The notes beneath the pieces are model-generated. The model had not been told where the DNA came from. It searched no databases and saw only the letters and a list, made by a program, of their open reading frames with translations. From JALYGY01 sp963800975 (GTDB taxonomy: Bacteria > Actinomycetota > Rubrobacteria > Rubrobacterales > Rubrobacteraceae), in the NCBI GenBank assembly GCA_963800975.1, contig CAWDDB010000015.1, positions 1 to 24,216 on the forward strand: 24,216 nucleotides of DNA, read 5' to 3'. A program made the position numbers and the translations under genes. Positions 8,299-15,267 of this stretch are shown here, one piece after another; position 1 is the stretch's first letter; the number at the start of each line of letters is the position of its first letter.

Positions 8299-8382
8299 GG
8301 TTTGTCCTGTTCCTTCCTGTTCGGGGAGCGGGACACAATGCGCCCCGCCCCATTGGTCGTCACGAAACGTCACCTTGGACCG

Positions 8383-8991
8383 CTACCTCAACGGCGGAAA
8401 GTCGGCGCAGGTGGCTTGCACCAAGACAGAGTTGCCATTACCGTTGTCCTGCGCGATTACCCTCCAACTGTTGCCTCCTGAGGGTTCGCTCACCCGCAGG
8501 AGGTCGGAGGGGAAGGGACTGCCGCCTCCACCAACTAGGATCATGTCTCCAGAATCGCAAGTCGCGCGCACCTCTACGTCCGCGCCTCCTCCGGGTCCGG
8601 GTTCTGTTTCGGTAAAGCTGTAGGTATTGTCCTCCGAGATGAAATCGTTCGCGCTCTGGCCGTCCAACTGATCGGCGTTCAGGTCTTTGACCCGGGAGGT
8701 GGAGTTGACGTTCATGGGGTCTTCTCCCGGCTCTACCCGCAGATCGATGGCGGGGCCGCTCCCCTCGTTGTTGATCCTGAGCAGGGCGCCATCCGCGCTG
8801 CCCACCAACGTGCTCAGCCCGTCTATGCGGTTGATCTTGCCCAGCTTGAAGGGGTCTCCGGGCACCGCAGCGAGGGCCGTTGTCCCGGCACCAAGCACTA
8901 CGGCGAGCATCACGGCTACGCCTAACATCGTGGCCGTTCCCCTGCCCAGCCACCAGATCCTGGATAGGATTTTCTTCGTCGTCTTCATCAT
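8383..8991 (-). CDS. membrane-anchored surface protein, paralogue C
   Basis: A 202-residue protein, the upstream member of the tandem pair. Its first 50 residues (KTTKKILS, RGTATMLGVAVMLAVVLG, TTALAAVPGDPFKLG) are nearly the same as those of paralogue A 5 kb away, while its C-terminal half is closest to B. The motif LNADQLDGQSANDFISED is at 104-121, followed by an acidic TETEPGPGGGAD linker and a beta-rich end with cysteines in ATCDSGD and ATCADFPP. The A-like anchor together with a B-like body suggests duplication with later exchange, although plain divergence could also explain it. Two adjacent ATGs (8991, 8988) follow AAAGGAACGAGGG. Function unknown. Confidence 0.75.
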   Translation of the reverse strand: MMKTTKKILSRIWWLGRGTATMLGVAVMLAVVLGAGTTALAAVPGDPFKLGKINRIDGLSTLVGSADGALLRINNEGSGPAIDLRVEPGEDPMNVNSTSRVKDLNADQLDGQSANDFISEDNTYSFTETEPGPGGGADVEVRATCDSGDMILVGGGGSPFPSDLLRVSEPSGGNSWRVIAQDNGNGNSVLVQATCADFPPLR

Positions 8992-9094
8992 CTGCCCTCG
9001 TTCCTTTCGGTTCGTCTTGGACGTCGTCCGCTTCGGCCTGGTATCGGCTCCCTGCTCATCCACCTTCGTGGCGGCACCCCTTTCTCCATCGCGG

Positions 9095-9259
9095 CTACGA
9101 TCGCCCGTTCGAAGTGAAGCCAGAGGCCAACACGATGCTTCCGTAGCCGATGGTGTTATGCTCCGGCACGTTCTCGACCTGGATGGTTGCCCACCTCATG
9201 TCGAAGTCGAGTTGCCTGAACAGGCTTTCGTAGTCGACTTCGTTGACGCCGATCGTCAT
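9095..9259 (-). CDS. small protein of 54 residues, unknown function
   Basis: A 54-residue frame beginning MTIGVNEVDYESLFRQLDF. AAAGGAG stands 7 bases before its ATG, and the gene lies 11 bases after the stop of the membrane-protein gene, so it looks translated as the last gene of the unit at 9095-10015. The sequence is mildly acidic, with no transmembrane segment and no cysteine. No family recognised. The longer frame through 9520 is only antisense or out-of-frame extension of the membrane gene. Confidence 0.55.
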   Translation of the reverse strand: MTIGVNEVDYESLFRQLDFDMRWATIQVENVPEHNTIGYGSIVLASGFTSNGRS

Positions 9260-9270
9260 GAGCCGCTCCT

Positions 9271-9627
9271 TTAACCGCCTGCACGGATCAACAGCCAGCC
9301 GATGCCTGCCAGGACGGCGACCGCGATCACCTGGTCTACCGAATGCCAGCGAACGAATTGGCCGCTCAGAAGCGCTATGCCGACCAGGGTGACCCCGAAC
9401 CAGAAAAGGGTCTGGATCTCGGCCGAAGCGATGCCGAATCCCGTCAGATAACGAAGCGCCATCCAGTACATGAACCCGCCGGCCGAAAAGCCCAGAAAGG
9501 ACTTGAGGGCTTCGCTCCATAAGAATTGGTCGCCCTTCCAGACCCTGCCGGCGTGAATGAAGCCCAGCGCGTCTCCGACGCCGGAGAGCAGAGTGAAGAC
9601 AATCATCAGGCTAATCGACCACCACAT
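9271..9627 (-). CDS. four-helix membrane protein coupled to the SpeD-like gene
   Basis: A 118-residue, very hydrophobic protein with four predicted helices (about 3-22, 40-60, 69-88 and 97-116). Size and layout resemble half of a drug/metabolite transporter or a small multidrug-resistance-like subunit, but no signature decides this. The ATG at 9627 lies inside the end of the upstream AdoMet-decarboxylase-like gene (17-base overlap) and is preceded by a near-perfect GAGGAGGTGA ribosome site, so the two are translationally coupled. This suggests that the membrane protein handles the substrate or amine product of the decarboxylase; that is inference. Confidence 0.65.
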   Translation of the reverse strand: MWWSISLMIVFTLLSGVGDALGFIHAGRVWKGDQFLWSEALKSFLGFSAGGFMYWMALRYLTGFGIASAEIQTLFWFGVTLVGIALLSGQFVRWHSVDQVIAVAVLAGIGWLLIRAGG

Positions 9628-10015
9628 GGCTCACCTCCTCGTTAGCCCGCTCCACGCCAGGTGAAGCGTCCCGAATTAACTGCGTCCCCAGGATGGATCT
9701 CGGACTGAAGTACCGCTCGACCACCTCGGTGGCGACCTCCGGGTCGAAGTCCTTGCACGAGAAGACGTCGAGGTAGGCGTCCCCGCTGGCGTCGCAGAAG
9801 TGGCCTGTCACGGCGGAGGTCTCGATCAGTTGCACCAGCGAATAGCCCGCGGCTTCGGGCACGTGCGTCGCGAAGTGCTCGATCAGCGGCTCCCCGTAGG
9901 CCACCATGCCGATGGACCCGACGAGATCCTCGCAGAACGCCCTGATGGCGTCCGCGTCCCTCACCGCCTCCCTCTCGCACGCCGAACAATCCAGGATCAG
10001 GTGTTTCCCCCACAT
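9611..10015 (-). CDS. AdoMet decarboxylase (SpeD)-like pyruvoyl protein
   Basis: A 134-residue protein of the prokaryotic S-adenosylmethionine decarboxylase fold. By comparison with Thermotoga maritima SpeD (processing and catalytic residues Ser55, Ser63, His68, Cys83), it has Ser59, Ser67, His72 and Cys87, all shifted by exactly four. Self-cleavage to a pyruvoyl chain at Ser67 is therefore plausible. The surroundings differ: the cleavage point is Thr-Ser instead of Glu-Ser, the usual HxxIHTWPE stretch is replaced by AVTGHFCDASGD, and EHFATHVPEAAGYSLVQLIETS is typical of a divergent branch. Some divergent SpeD homologues decarboxylate ornithine or arginine instead, so the substrate is open. 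ATG 10015 has GGGGGAGG upstream. It is followed by an overlapping membrane-protein gene. Confidence 0.78.
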   Translation of the reverse strand: MWGKHLILDCSACEREAVRDADAIRAFCEDLVGSIGMVAYGEPLIEHFATHVPEAAGYSLVQLIETSAVTGHFCDASGDAYLDVFSCKDFDPEVATEVVERYFSPRSILGTQLIRDASPGVERANEEVSHVVVD

Positions 10016-10033
10016 ATGCCTCGCCTCCCCCTT

Positions 10034-10048
10034 TCGAGAATTTCTCGA
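10034..10048. promoter_or_regulatory. perfect 7-bp dyad before the SpeD-like gene
   Basis: TCGAGAA-T-TTCTCGA is a perfect inverted repeat with a single central base. It lies in the 46-base gap between the FAD monooxygenase stop and the SpeD-like start, directly before the ribosome site. A centre this tight favours a protein-binding operator over an RNA hairpin. No regulator can be named. Confidence 0.45.
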
Positions 10049-10061
10049 GGACCACCATCGC

Positions 10062-11477
10062 TCACGCCGCCTCTGGCGCCCGGACTTCGGGCGTCGGGAT
10101 AGCGATGGGGTCCCTGCGACGGACCAGCAACTGGCGGAACGTACGGAGCGCGATCTTCGGATGGAAGAGCGCGGACGGCGGCGCGAGCAGTGCCGTCACG
10201 AGAATGAAGGCACGACACACCTCTTCGTCGCGCGTGGCCGCCTTTTGCACGTGGCCGAAGTACCAGTTGATGATGCTGGTGCCCAAAGCCCTGTTTCCGG
10301 TGACACCCGGATGAGCAAAGTCCGCGCCAGCGGCGAGCCTCCAGGGCGCGTCCACCACCTTCGAGACGCGCCGGTAAAAGCGGCGTGGTAGGTTTTCGAG
10401 GCCGTCAGACAAACATCCCTCGAGGGTCTCGGCCTCTAGCGCTGCGACCGACATGCCCTGGCCATAGATCGGGTTGAAGCTGCACAGCGCGTCGCCGGTG
10501 ACGAGGTAGCCCTCGGGTAATCTGGGGAGGCGCTCGTAGCGCCGCCGCAGGTTCGCCGGGAAGTTGTACTTCACCGCCTCACCGAGCGGCTCCGCGTCCT
10601 TGATGACTTCGTAGATGTCGGGGGCGGGGAGGTTTCGGGCGAACTCGACAAAGCCCGCCTCGTCCGCCGGGGCACGTTCCCCTAGCCAGCCGCCGAGCGT
10701 GACTATCCACCGGTCGTCCTCCATGCGGAACATGGCGCCGATGCACCGCTCGCGGCCGGGGGTGGGCTCTATGATCACCAGCTTCACACCGGACAGGTCG
10801 TCCGGACGGCTGCGGTAGACGCGCGTGGTGTAGCCGACCCCGATCTCGATCCGCTCCTCCGGAGGCCGCTCGTAGCCCATCTCCTCCAGCCAGGCCGCGG
10901 CGCGAGATCCCCGCCCGCTCGCGTCCACCACCAGATCGGCGTCGAGCCTCTGCTCGGATACGCCCCCGCCCCGCTGCTTCACGGCGACGCCGCAAACCCG
11001 CCCTTCGGCTTCGCGGGAGAGGAGGCCGGTAACGGCGTGTTCCTCCAGCACGGTGACGTTGGGGAGCTCGCGTACCCTTCGGCGAATGTGTCCTTCGAGG
11101 AAAGGCCGGCTCATCAGCAGGCTCTTCCTGCCGATAGCGAAGCGCACCCGGTAGCCACCACGCTGGTACCGCCGGCTCTCCGCGGGGATATCGGAGGCGA
11201 TGGCGCCGTCCGAGACCAGTTCCTCGGCAAGGCCGGGGAACTGCCTCGCCATGATCATGAACCCCCGTGGCAGAAGGGCGTGCGCGTGGCTTGCCTGCGG
11301 AACACCCTTGCGGTTTTCGAAGCCCTCGGGGAAGCGGTCTCGCTCGACGATCGTCACCCGCTCGAAACGGTCCGAGAGGACGCGGGCGGCAAGTAGCCCG
11401 GCCATGCTGCCCCCAACCACGACGGCGTGGCTCGGGCCAGTCCCACCGGACGGAAGGCTAGTCTCTGTAGGCATCAT
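10062..11477 (-). CDS. FAD-dependent monooxygenase/oxidoreductase
   Basis: A 471-residue flavoprotein of the PHBH-like (UbiH/epoxidase-like) group. The FAD-binding fold starts with HAVVVGGSMAGLLAARVL at 18-34, with GGSMAG in place of the usual GxGxxG, followed by the ribose-binding ERD at 45-47. The central VVDASGRGSRAAAWLEEMGY (183-202) and the pyrophosphate-binding GDALCSFNPIYGQGMS (328-343) are both typical. Such enzymes hydroxylate or epoxidise with O2 and NAD(P)H, or act as halogenases; the halogenase WxWxIP motif is absent. ATG 11477 overlaps the stop of the upstream nitroreductase-family gene as ATGA and has AAGGAGGG upstream, so the two are coupled. The longer frame to 11603 is not used. 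Substrate unknown. Confidence 0.85.
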   Translation of the reverse strand: MMPTETSLPSGGTGPSHAVVVGGSMAGLLAARVLSDRFERVTIVERDRFPEGFENRKGVPQASHAHALLPRGFMIMARQFPGLAEELVSDGAIASDIPAESRRYQRGGYRVRFAIGRKSLLMSRPFLEGHIRRRVRELPNVTVLEEHAVTGLLSREAEGRVCGVAVKQRGGGVSEQRLDADLVVDASGRGSRAAAWLEEMGYERPPEERIEIGVGYTTRVYRSRPDDLSGVKLVIIEPTPGRERCIGAMFRMEDDRWIVTLGGWLGERAPADEAGFVEFARNLPAPDIYEVIKDAEPLGEAVKYNFPANLRRRYERLPRLPEGYLVTGDALCSFNPIYGQGMSVAALEAETLEGCLSDGLENLPRRFYRRVSKVVDAPWRLAAGADFAHPGVTGNRALGTSIINWYFGHVQKAATRDEEVCRAFILVTALLAPPSALFHPKIALRTFRQLLVRRRDPIAIPTPEVRAPEAA

Positions 11478-12001
11478 GTGCGTGCACCCTCCTTCTCTGA
11501 AATTTCGTAGCTTGCCGCGGGTCCCTCGCGTCGAGCGGCGGGTTCGAGTACGCAAACGAAACGCTCTCCGCTGCGGTCGAGGTAGGTTTGCAGCGCCGGC
11601 CACACCTTCAGAAACCGGGGCCAGTAGCGCTCGACCTCTTCTTCGCTGGCCGGACGGGAGCGATAACGGCTGGTCCGCCTGCCGATCTGGACGGTAGCCT
11701 CGGGGTTTGCGAGCAGGTTCTTCGGCCAGCCGGCCTTGCGCTCGAGGCCGAAGTTCTCGCTAGTCAGGATCAGCTTCTCCGCGTCGCGCAGGTAAGTGAT
11801 CGGGACGGTACGCTCCCGCCCGGTCTTCCTGCCCGTCGTGGTAAGCAAGAGAACCGGTAGGACGGGCGGCCCGGTCAGCGCGAGGCGGCCGCCGCTGAGA
11901 CGGTAGATCTCGCGGTCTACATCGGAGAGAAAGTATCTCATGGCAACCGCGAACCACCGCTTGTGGCCGATCCAACGCCAGAAGTTCACGTAGCTCTGCA
12001 T
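11474..12001 (-). CDS. deazaflavin (F420)-type nitroreductase/quinone reductase family protein
   Basis: A 175-residue protein of the DDN/F420H2-quinone-reductase family. The hallmark is LLLTTTGRKTGRERTVPITYLRD at about 51-73, then ILTSENFGLERKAGWPKNLLANPEATVQIG at 78-107, the split-barrel region that holds the flavin or deazaflavin. Members reduce quinones, nitro compounds or other hydrophobic substrates with F420H2, though some bind FMN, so the cofactor is not certain. The N-terminal helix (MQSYVNFWRWIGHKRWF) may touch the membrane. The GGAGG ribosome site lies 5 bases from ATG 12001. The stop overlaps the FAD monooxygenase start by four bases. Confidence 0.82.
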   Translation of the reverse strand: MQSYVNFWRWIGHKRWFAVAMRYFLSDVDREIYRLSGGRLALTGPPVLPVLLLTTTGRKTGRERTVPITYLRDAEKLILTSENFGLERKAGWPKNLLANPEATVQIGRRTSRYRSRPASEEEVERYWPRFLKVWPALQTYLDRSGERFVCVLEPAARREGPAASYEISEKEGART

Positions 12002-12023
12002 GGGTCCTCCGTTTGCGATCGCC

Positions 12024-12224
12024 TCACGCGGTCAGCGGCTGCATGGCCGATGCCCGCCTCTCGGCCTCCTCGATAACGTCCCGACGGGCCTCATCCGAGA
12101 GCCAATCCAGGGGATCCAGCTGCCCGCACTCGGGGCACTTAAGGGCCTGGATGCCGTCGTAGGTGACGACCGGCTCGCGGTCCTCGATCTCGCCCGTCCT
12201 GCCGCAGAAACACGCTTCCAACAT
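12024..12224 (-). CDS. small zinc-ribbon-like protein
   Basis: A 66-residue protein with two cysteine pairs, CFC at 5-7 and CPEC at 30-33, which could form one zinc site. In between is a strand-like EIEDREPVVTYDG, and an acidic/basic helix follows (DWLSDEARRDVIEEAERRA). I know no function. The start ATG 12224 has AAGGAGG 8 bases upstream. It lies 22 bases before the nitroreductase-family gene and looks like the first gene of that operon. Confidence 0.65.
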   Translation of the reverse strand: MLEACFCGRTGEIEDREPVVTYDGIQALKCPECGQLDPLDWLSDEARRDVIEEAERRASAMQPLTA

Positions 12225-12336
12225 CGTCGCTCGCCTCCTTGGGGCTCGCTTTTTCGTGTCTGCATGCACCCTAGATCTAGCCGCGACGGCGTACATCAGG
12301 AGGATTACTCAAAGTTTTCGCGGGCGCGAGAAACCG

Positions 12337-12358
12337 GGGTAGGTAAGACTACCTACCC
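12337..12358. promoter_or_regulatory. perfect 9-bp inverted repeat, possible operator
   Basis: GGGTAGGTA (12337-12345) and TACCTACCC (12350-12358) form a perfect repeat around the 4-base loop AGAC. It lies 113 bases before the zinc-ribbon gene. There is no T-run on either side, so an operator or a structured leader is more likely than a terminator. Confidence 0.4.
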
Positions 12359-12473
12359 ACGCTGGGGTCTTAGAGCGGTTTGCGGATCGACCGGAAGCTC
12401 AAGGTCGGGGTTCAGGTCGCCCCTTCCGGGCTTCTTATATGCTCGGGGTGCGCGGTCGCGAGACCCCTCGGAG

Positions 12474-12526
12474 CCCCCCCCCCTCAAACCTAACCTCCCC
12501 CCCCCTCTCTCCCCCCTCTTCCCCCC
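12474..12526 (-). repeat. G-tract block, potential quadruplex
   Basis: Read on the minus strand, there are four G-runs of 6, 6, 9 and 10 bases separated by 4, 5 and 13 bases. This far exceeds the usual quadruplex pattern and is also a polypurine block. It begins about 14 bases past the stop of the LuxR-type gene, so it would lie in that gene's 3' transcript. Confidence 0.6.
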
Positions 12527-12540
12527 TCGCCCTTTCACCC

Positions 12541-14952
12541 TTAGATCAGGCGTCGCTCGATTGCTGCCTTAACGGCCGCCGCCCTGGAGGGCACCTCCAG
12601 CTTCCTGTACACCGCGCGCAGGTGCGAATTGACGGTACGCGGGCTCAGGTAGAGCTTGTCGGCGACCTCGGCGTCGGTGAGGCCCTGGGCGACCAGCCCG
12701 AGCACCTCGACCTCGCGTTCGGAGAGGCCGCCGGCGTGAGTTGCGGCGGGCGCCGCCAGCTCCTCCGGCTCCACCGCACGGGCGAGGGTGGCGTCCAGCG
12801 TCGCCGCTCTCCCCCTGGCGTGCTCGACGGCGAAGGCTTCGCTTCCCATCCCGGTGCGCGCGGCGGCGACGCCATTGTCGTGGTCCGGGCGCTCGCAGGG
12901 TGGCAACGGGGTTCCGGTATCCTCGCGCAGGGCCTCCGCGCCGCCGAAGAGCCGCGCCGCGCGCTCGAACCTGCCTCCCACCGCGGCCGTCTCCGCCAGG
13001 GCCTCGAGCACGCTGGCCACGCGCCACAGGTCCCCGAGGTCCCTTTGCACGTCCAGGCTCTCGCGCAGCAGGGAGTCCGCCCGCGCGTGGTCTCCCTGGC
13101 GGTGCGCCAGCAGGCCCAGCTGGTTCAACGCCCAGCCTATGATCTCCCTGTATCCGCCCTCCTTCGAGAGGACGAGGCTTTCCTTCAGCATAGATTCCGC
13201 CCGGTCAAGGTCCCCCGAGTAGAGCGCGGCCGAGCCCAGGTTGATCAGGGCCGAGAGCACCCCCCTCTTGTCTCCCGCGTAGCGGTTCATGCTCAGGGCC
13301 TTCGCGCACAGCTCGGTCGCCCGCCCGTAGTCCCCCTTGAGCCACGCGACGAAGCCGAGATAATCCAGGGCCCCTGCGATGCCTTTCTCGTCCCCCAGAT
13401 CGCGCCACAGGGCGAGACCCTCCTCGTGCAGGGCCTCGGCACGCTCGTAGTCCCCCTCCTCGCGCGCCACGCCGCCCAGTACCTCGGTTACCTCCGCGAT
13501 GCCCCTCCGTTCTTCGAGATCCCTGTAGAGCGAAAGGGCTCCTTCCAGGTGCTCCCTGGACTGGCCGTACTCGCACTGCAAGAACGCCAGGACGCCCGCC
13601 CCGGTGAGCGCCCTGGCGCGCAGGGAAGGTGGACCGCCGCTCTTCGCGACGGCCGCTTCCAGCCACGCTCGTCCTTCCGCGTAGTGACCGCGCGCGTGGC
13701 AGAAATTCCACAACGCGCTCGCTAGCCGCAAGCTCGGCTCCGGTGTACTGGCCTGGAGGAGCCGCGCCATGGCGGTCCGCAGGTTGCCCATCTCGGTATC
13801 CAGGGTGTCCATCCACTCCGTCTGGGCGTCACCGGAGAGCTCGGTCTCCGCGTGCTCCGCCAGCCGCAGGTAATATTCGGCGTGGCGCAGCCTGACGGCG
13901 TCCTCGTCCCCGGATTCGGCGAGCCTCTCCGCCGCGTACTGCAGAACGGTCTGCAGCATGCGGTAGCGCGCCTGTTCTCCCTGTACGGCCATCCGGACCA
14001 GGGATTTCTTTACCAGGCTGGACAGCAGATCCAGCACCTCGCCGCCCGCGATGCCCTCGCCGGAGCAGACCTCCTCCGCCGCCTCCAGCGTGAAACCACC
14101 GGCGAACACGGCGAGGCGCCTGAACAGGTCCTTCTCGTCCGCCGAGAGCAGATCGTGGCCCCAGTCCATCGTCCCGCCCAGGGTCCTCTGGCGGGGCAGC
14201 GCCACCCTGCTTCCCCCCGTCAAGAGCCGGAAACAGTCGTCGAGCCTCTCCGCAATGTCGGAGGCGGCGAGCACCTTCGTCCGGGCCGCGGCGAGCTCTA
14301 TGGCGAGAGGTATGCCATCCAGCCGCTGGCAGATCCGGATCACGGCCGGCGCGTTTTCGACGTCGAGCTCGAAGCGCGGTGACGCGGCCCGGGCGCGCTC
14401 GACAAAGAGCCGAACGGACTCGTATCGCTCTAGCTCTTCGATCTGGTAGCCAATATTGGGCACCGACAGCGAGGGGACGAGCCAGGCCACCTCGCCGGCG
14501 ACGTTAATCGCTTCGCGGCTGGTAGCCAGTATCTTCAGGTTGGGACAGCCGACCATAAGAGAGTGGGAGAGGCCCGCGCAGGCCTCGATGAGGTGCTCGC
14601 AATTGTCCAGAACCAGGAGCAGCGGCGTATCCCCGATATGCTCGACGATGGCCTGCGTTGGAGAGATCCCGGGCGCCTCGCGGTCGCCCAACGCCCCGAG
14701 CACCGCCCGCGGCACGAGGTCCGGCGCGGAGAGCTGCGCGAGCTCGACCCAGTACACGTCGTCGTGGAAGTCGCCCGCCAGCTCCCTCGCCACCGACAGC
14801 GCCAGGCGCGTCTTGCCGCAGCCTCCCGGCCCCGTCAGGGTCAGGAGCCGTGACCGGGAAAGGAGTTCCTTTACCTCCTCGAGCTCCTGCGCCCGCCCCA
14901 CGAAGCTGCTGACGTCAGACGGCAGCGCAGCGGCAACCGCCTGCACACTCAA
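12541..14952 (-). CDS. LuxR-family regulator with ATPase and TPR domains
   Basis: An 803-residue regulator. The STAND-type ATPase domain has SFVGRAQELEEV at 16-27, Walker A GPGGCGKT at 41-48, Walker B LLLVLDNCEHL at 111-121 and a sensor ILATSRE downstream. TPR-like repeats (EDYERAEALHEEGLALWRDLGDEKGIA and relatives) fill about 380-650. The last 60 residues are a LuxR helix-turn-helix (LSEREVEVLGLVAQGLTDAEVADKLYLSPRTVNSHL). Proteins of this design couple ligand or ATP binding to transcription activation. The start is TTG at 14952, with a GAGAGG site upstream; a GTG two codons further in is possible. A good promoter-like site lies about 80 bases upstream. Targets are unknown, and neighbours on both sides are candidates. 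Confidence 0.88.
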   Translation of the reverse strand: MSVQAVAAALPSDVSSFVGRAQELEEVKELLSRSRLLTLTGPGGCGKTRLALSVARELAGDFHDDVYWVELAQLSAPDLVPRAVLGALGDREAPGISPTQAIVEHIGDTPLLLVLDNCEHLIEACAGLSHSLMVGCPNLKILATSREAINVAGEVAWLVPSLSVPNIGYQIEELERYESVRLFVERARAASPRFELDVENAPAVIRICQRLDGIPLAIELAAARTKVLAASDIAERLDDCFRLLTGGSRVALPRQRTLGGTMDWGHDLLSADEKDLFRRLAVFAGGFTLEAAEEVCSGEGIAGGEVLDLLSSLVKKSLVRMAVQGEQARYRMLQTVLQYAAERLAESGDEDAVRLRHAEYYLRLAEHAETELSGDAQTEWMDTLDTEMGNLRTAMARLLQASTPEPSLRLASALWNFCHARGHYAEGRAWLEAAVAKSGGPPSLRARALTGAGVLAFLQCEYGQSREHLEGALSLYRDLEERRGIAEVTEVLGGVAREEGDYERAEALHEEGLALWRDLGDEKGIAGALDYLGFVAWLKGDYGRATELCAKALSMNRYAGDKRGVLSALINLGSAALYSGDLDRAESMLKESLVLSKEGGYREIIGWALNQLGLLAHRQGDHARADSLLRESLDVQRDLGDLWRVASVLEALAETAAVGGRFERAARLFGGAEALREDTGTPLPPCERPDHDNGVAAARTGMGSEAFAVEHARGRAATLDATLARAVEPEELAAPAATHAGGLSEREVEVLGLVAQGLTDAEVADKLYLSPRTVNSHLRAVYRKLEVPSRAAAVKAAIERRLI

Positions 14953-15267
14953 AGGAGCAACCTCTCTGCCGCCCGTATCATCGCCAAGAAGCCCTGCGCC
15001 CTTCCTGCCGGTTGTCGAGATCCACCGGTATTCTATTATCTCTTGCTACACCGATGTCAAAATGATGCTCGAGTACGTAGGGTCTCGTGCCAAACCGTCT
15101 CCGATGCCTGTTTCGTGCAATGACGCCGCGTTCGAGGCCCCGGGCCATCAGCGGCGTGAGACCTCGAGAGTAGCCCCCAGGGAGGCGGTTGGGGGATGGC
15201 ATGGCATCGTCGAAGCTACGGTTCCCGTTCGCGACCTGGGTTACTGAGGCGGGATCCACGAGGTCTC
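14953..15267. other. intergenic between luxR-type gene and menE
   Basis: A 315-base gap holding the promoter of the LuxR-type gene (15030-15060) and a weak inverted repeat CCCCCA/TGGGGG (15174-15179 and 15190-15195), about 70 bases past the menE stop, that might serve as terminator. No gene seen. Confidence 0.45.
15030..15060 (-). promoter_or_regulatory. promoter of the LuxR-type gene
   Basis: On the minus strand, a perfect TTGACA (-35) at 15055-15060 is followed by an AT-rich stretch. The best -10 is TAGAAT at 15030-15035 with a long 19-base spacer, or TAATAG at 15033-15038 with 16 bases. This would give a leader of roughly 70 bases before the TTG start. Confidence 0.5.

Larger units (their letters stand above)
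12225..12540. other. intergenic with G/C-tract region and hairpin
   Basis: A 316-base gap between the LuxR-type gene and the zinc-ribbon gene. It contains a C-tract block at 12474-12526, a perfect 9-bp inverted repeat at 12337-12358 and a 10-bp palindrome CTAGATCTAG at 12271-12280. The block and the inverted repeat are listed separately. No coding frame is convincing here. Confidence 0.5.

Noticed and set aside
8340..8382. CGTCAC direct repeats (CGTCAC-GAAA-CGTCAC) between paralogues B and C
   Set aside because: Only two 6-base copies; too short to be told from chance.
12439..13725. 428-residue open frame on the plus strand
   Set aside because: It is the antisense of the LuxR-type gene; the text is Arg/Gly/Pro-rich without domains, as expected from GC-rich codon bias.
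14978..15259. 93-residue frame on the minus strand between the LuxR-type gene and menE
   Set aside because: It runs across the likely promoter and inverted repeat, with no ribosome site or domain.
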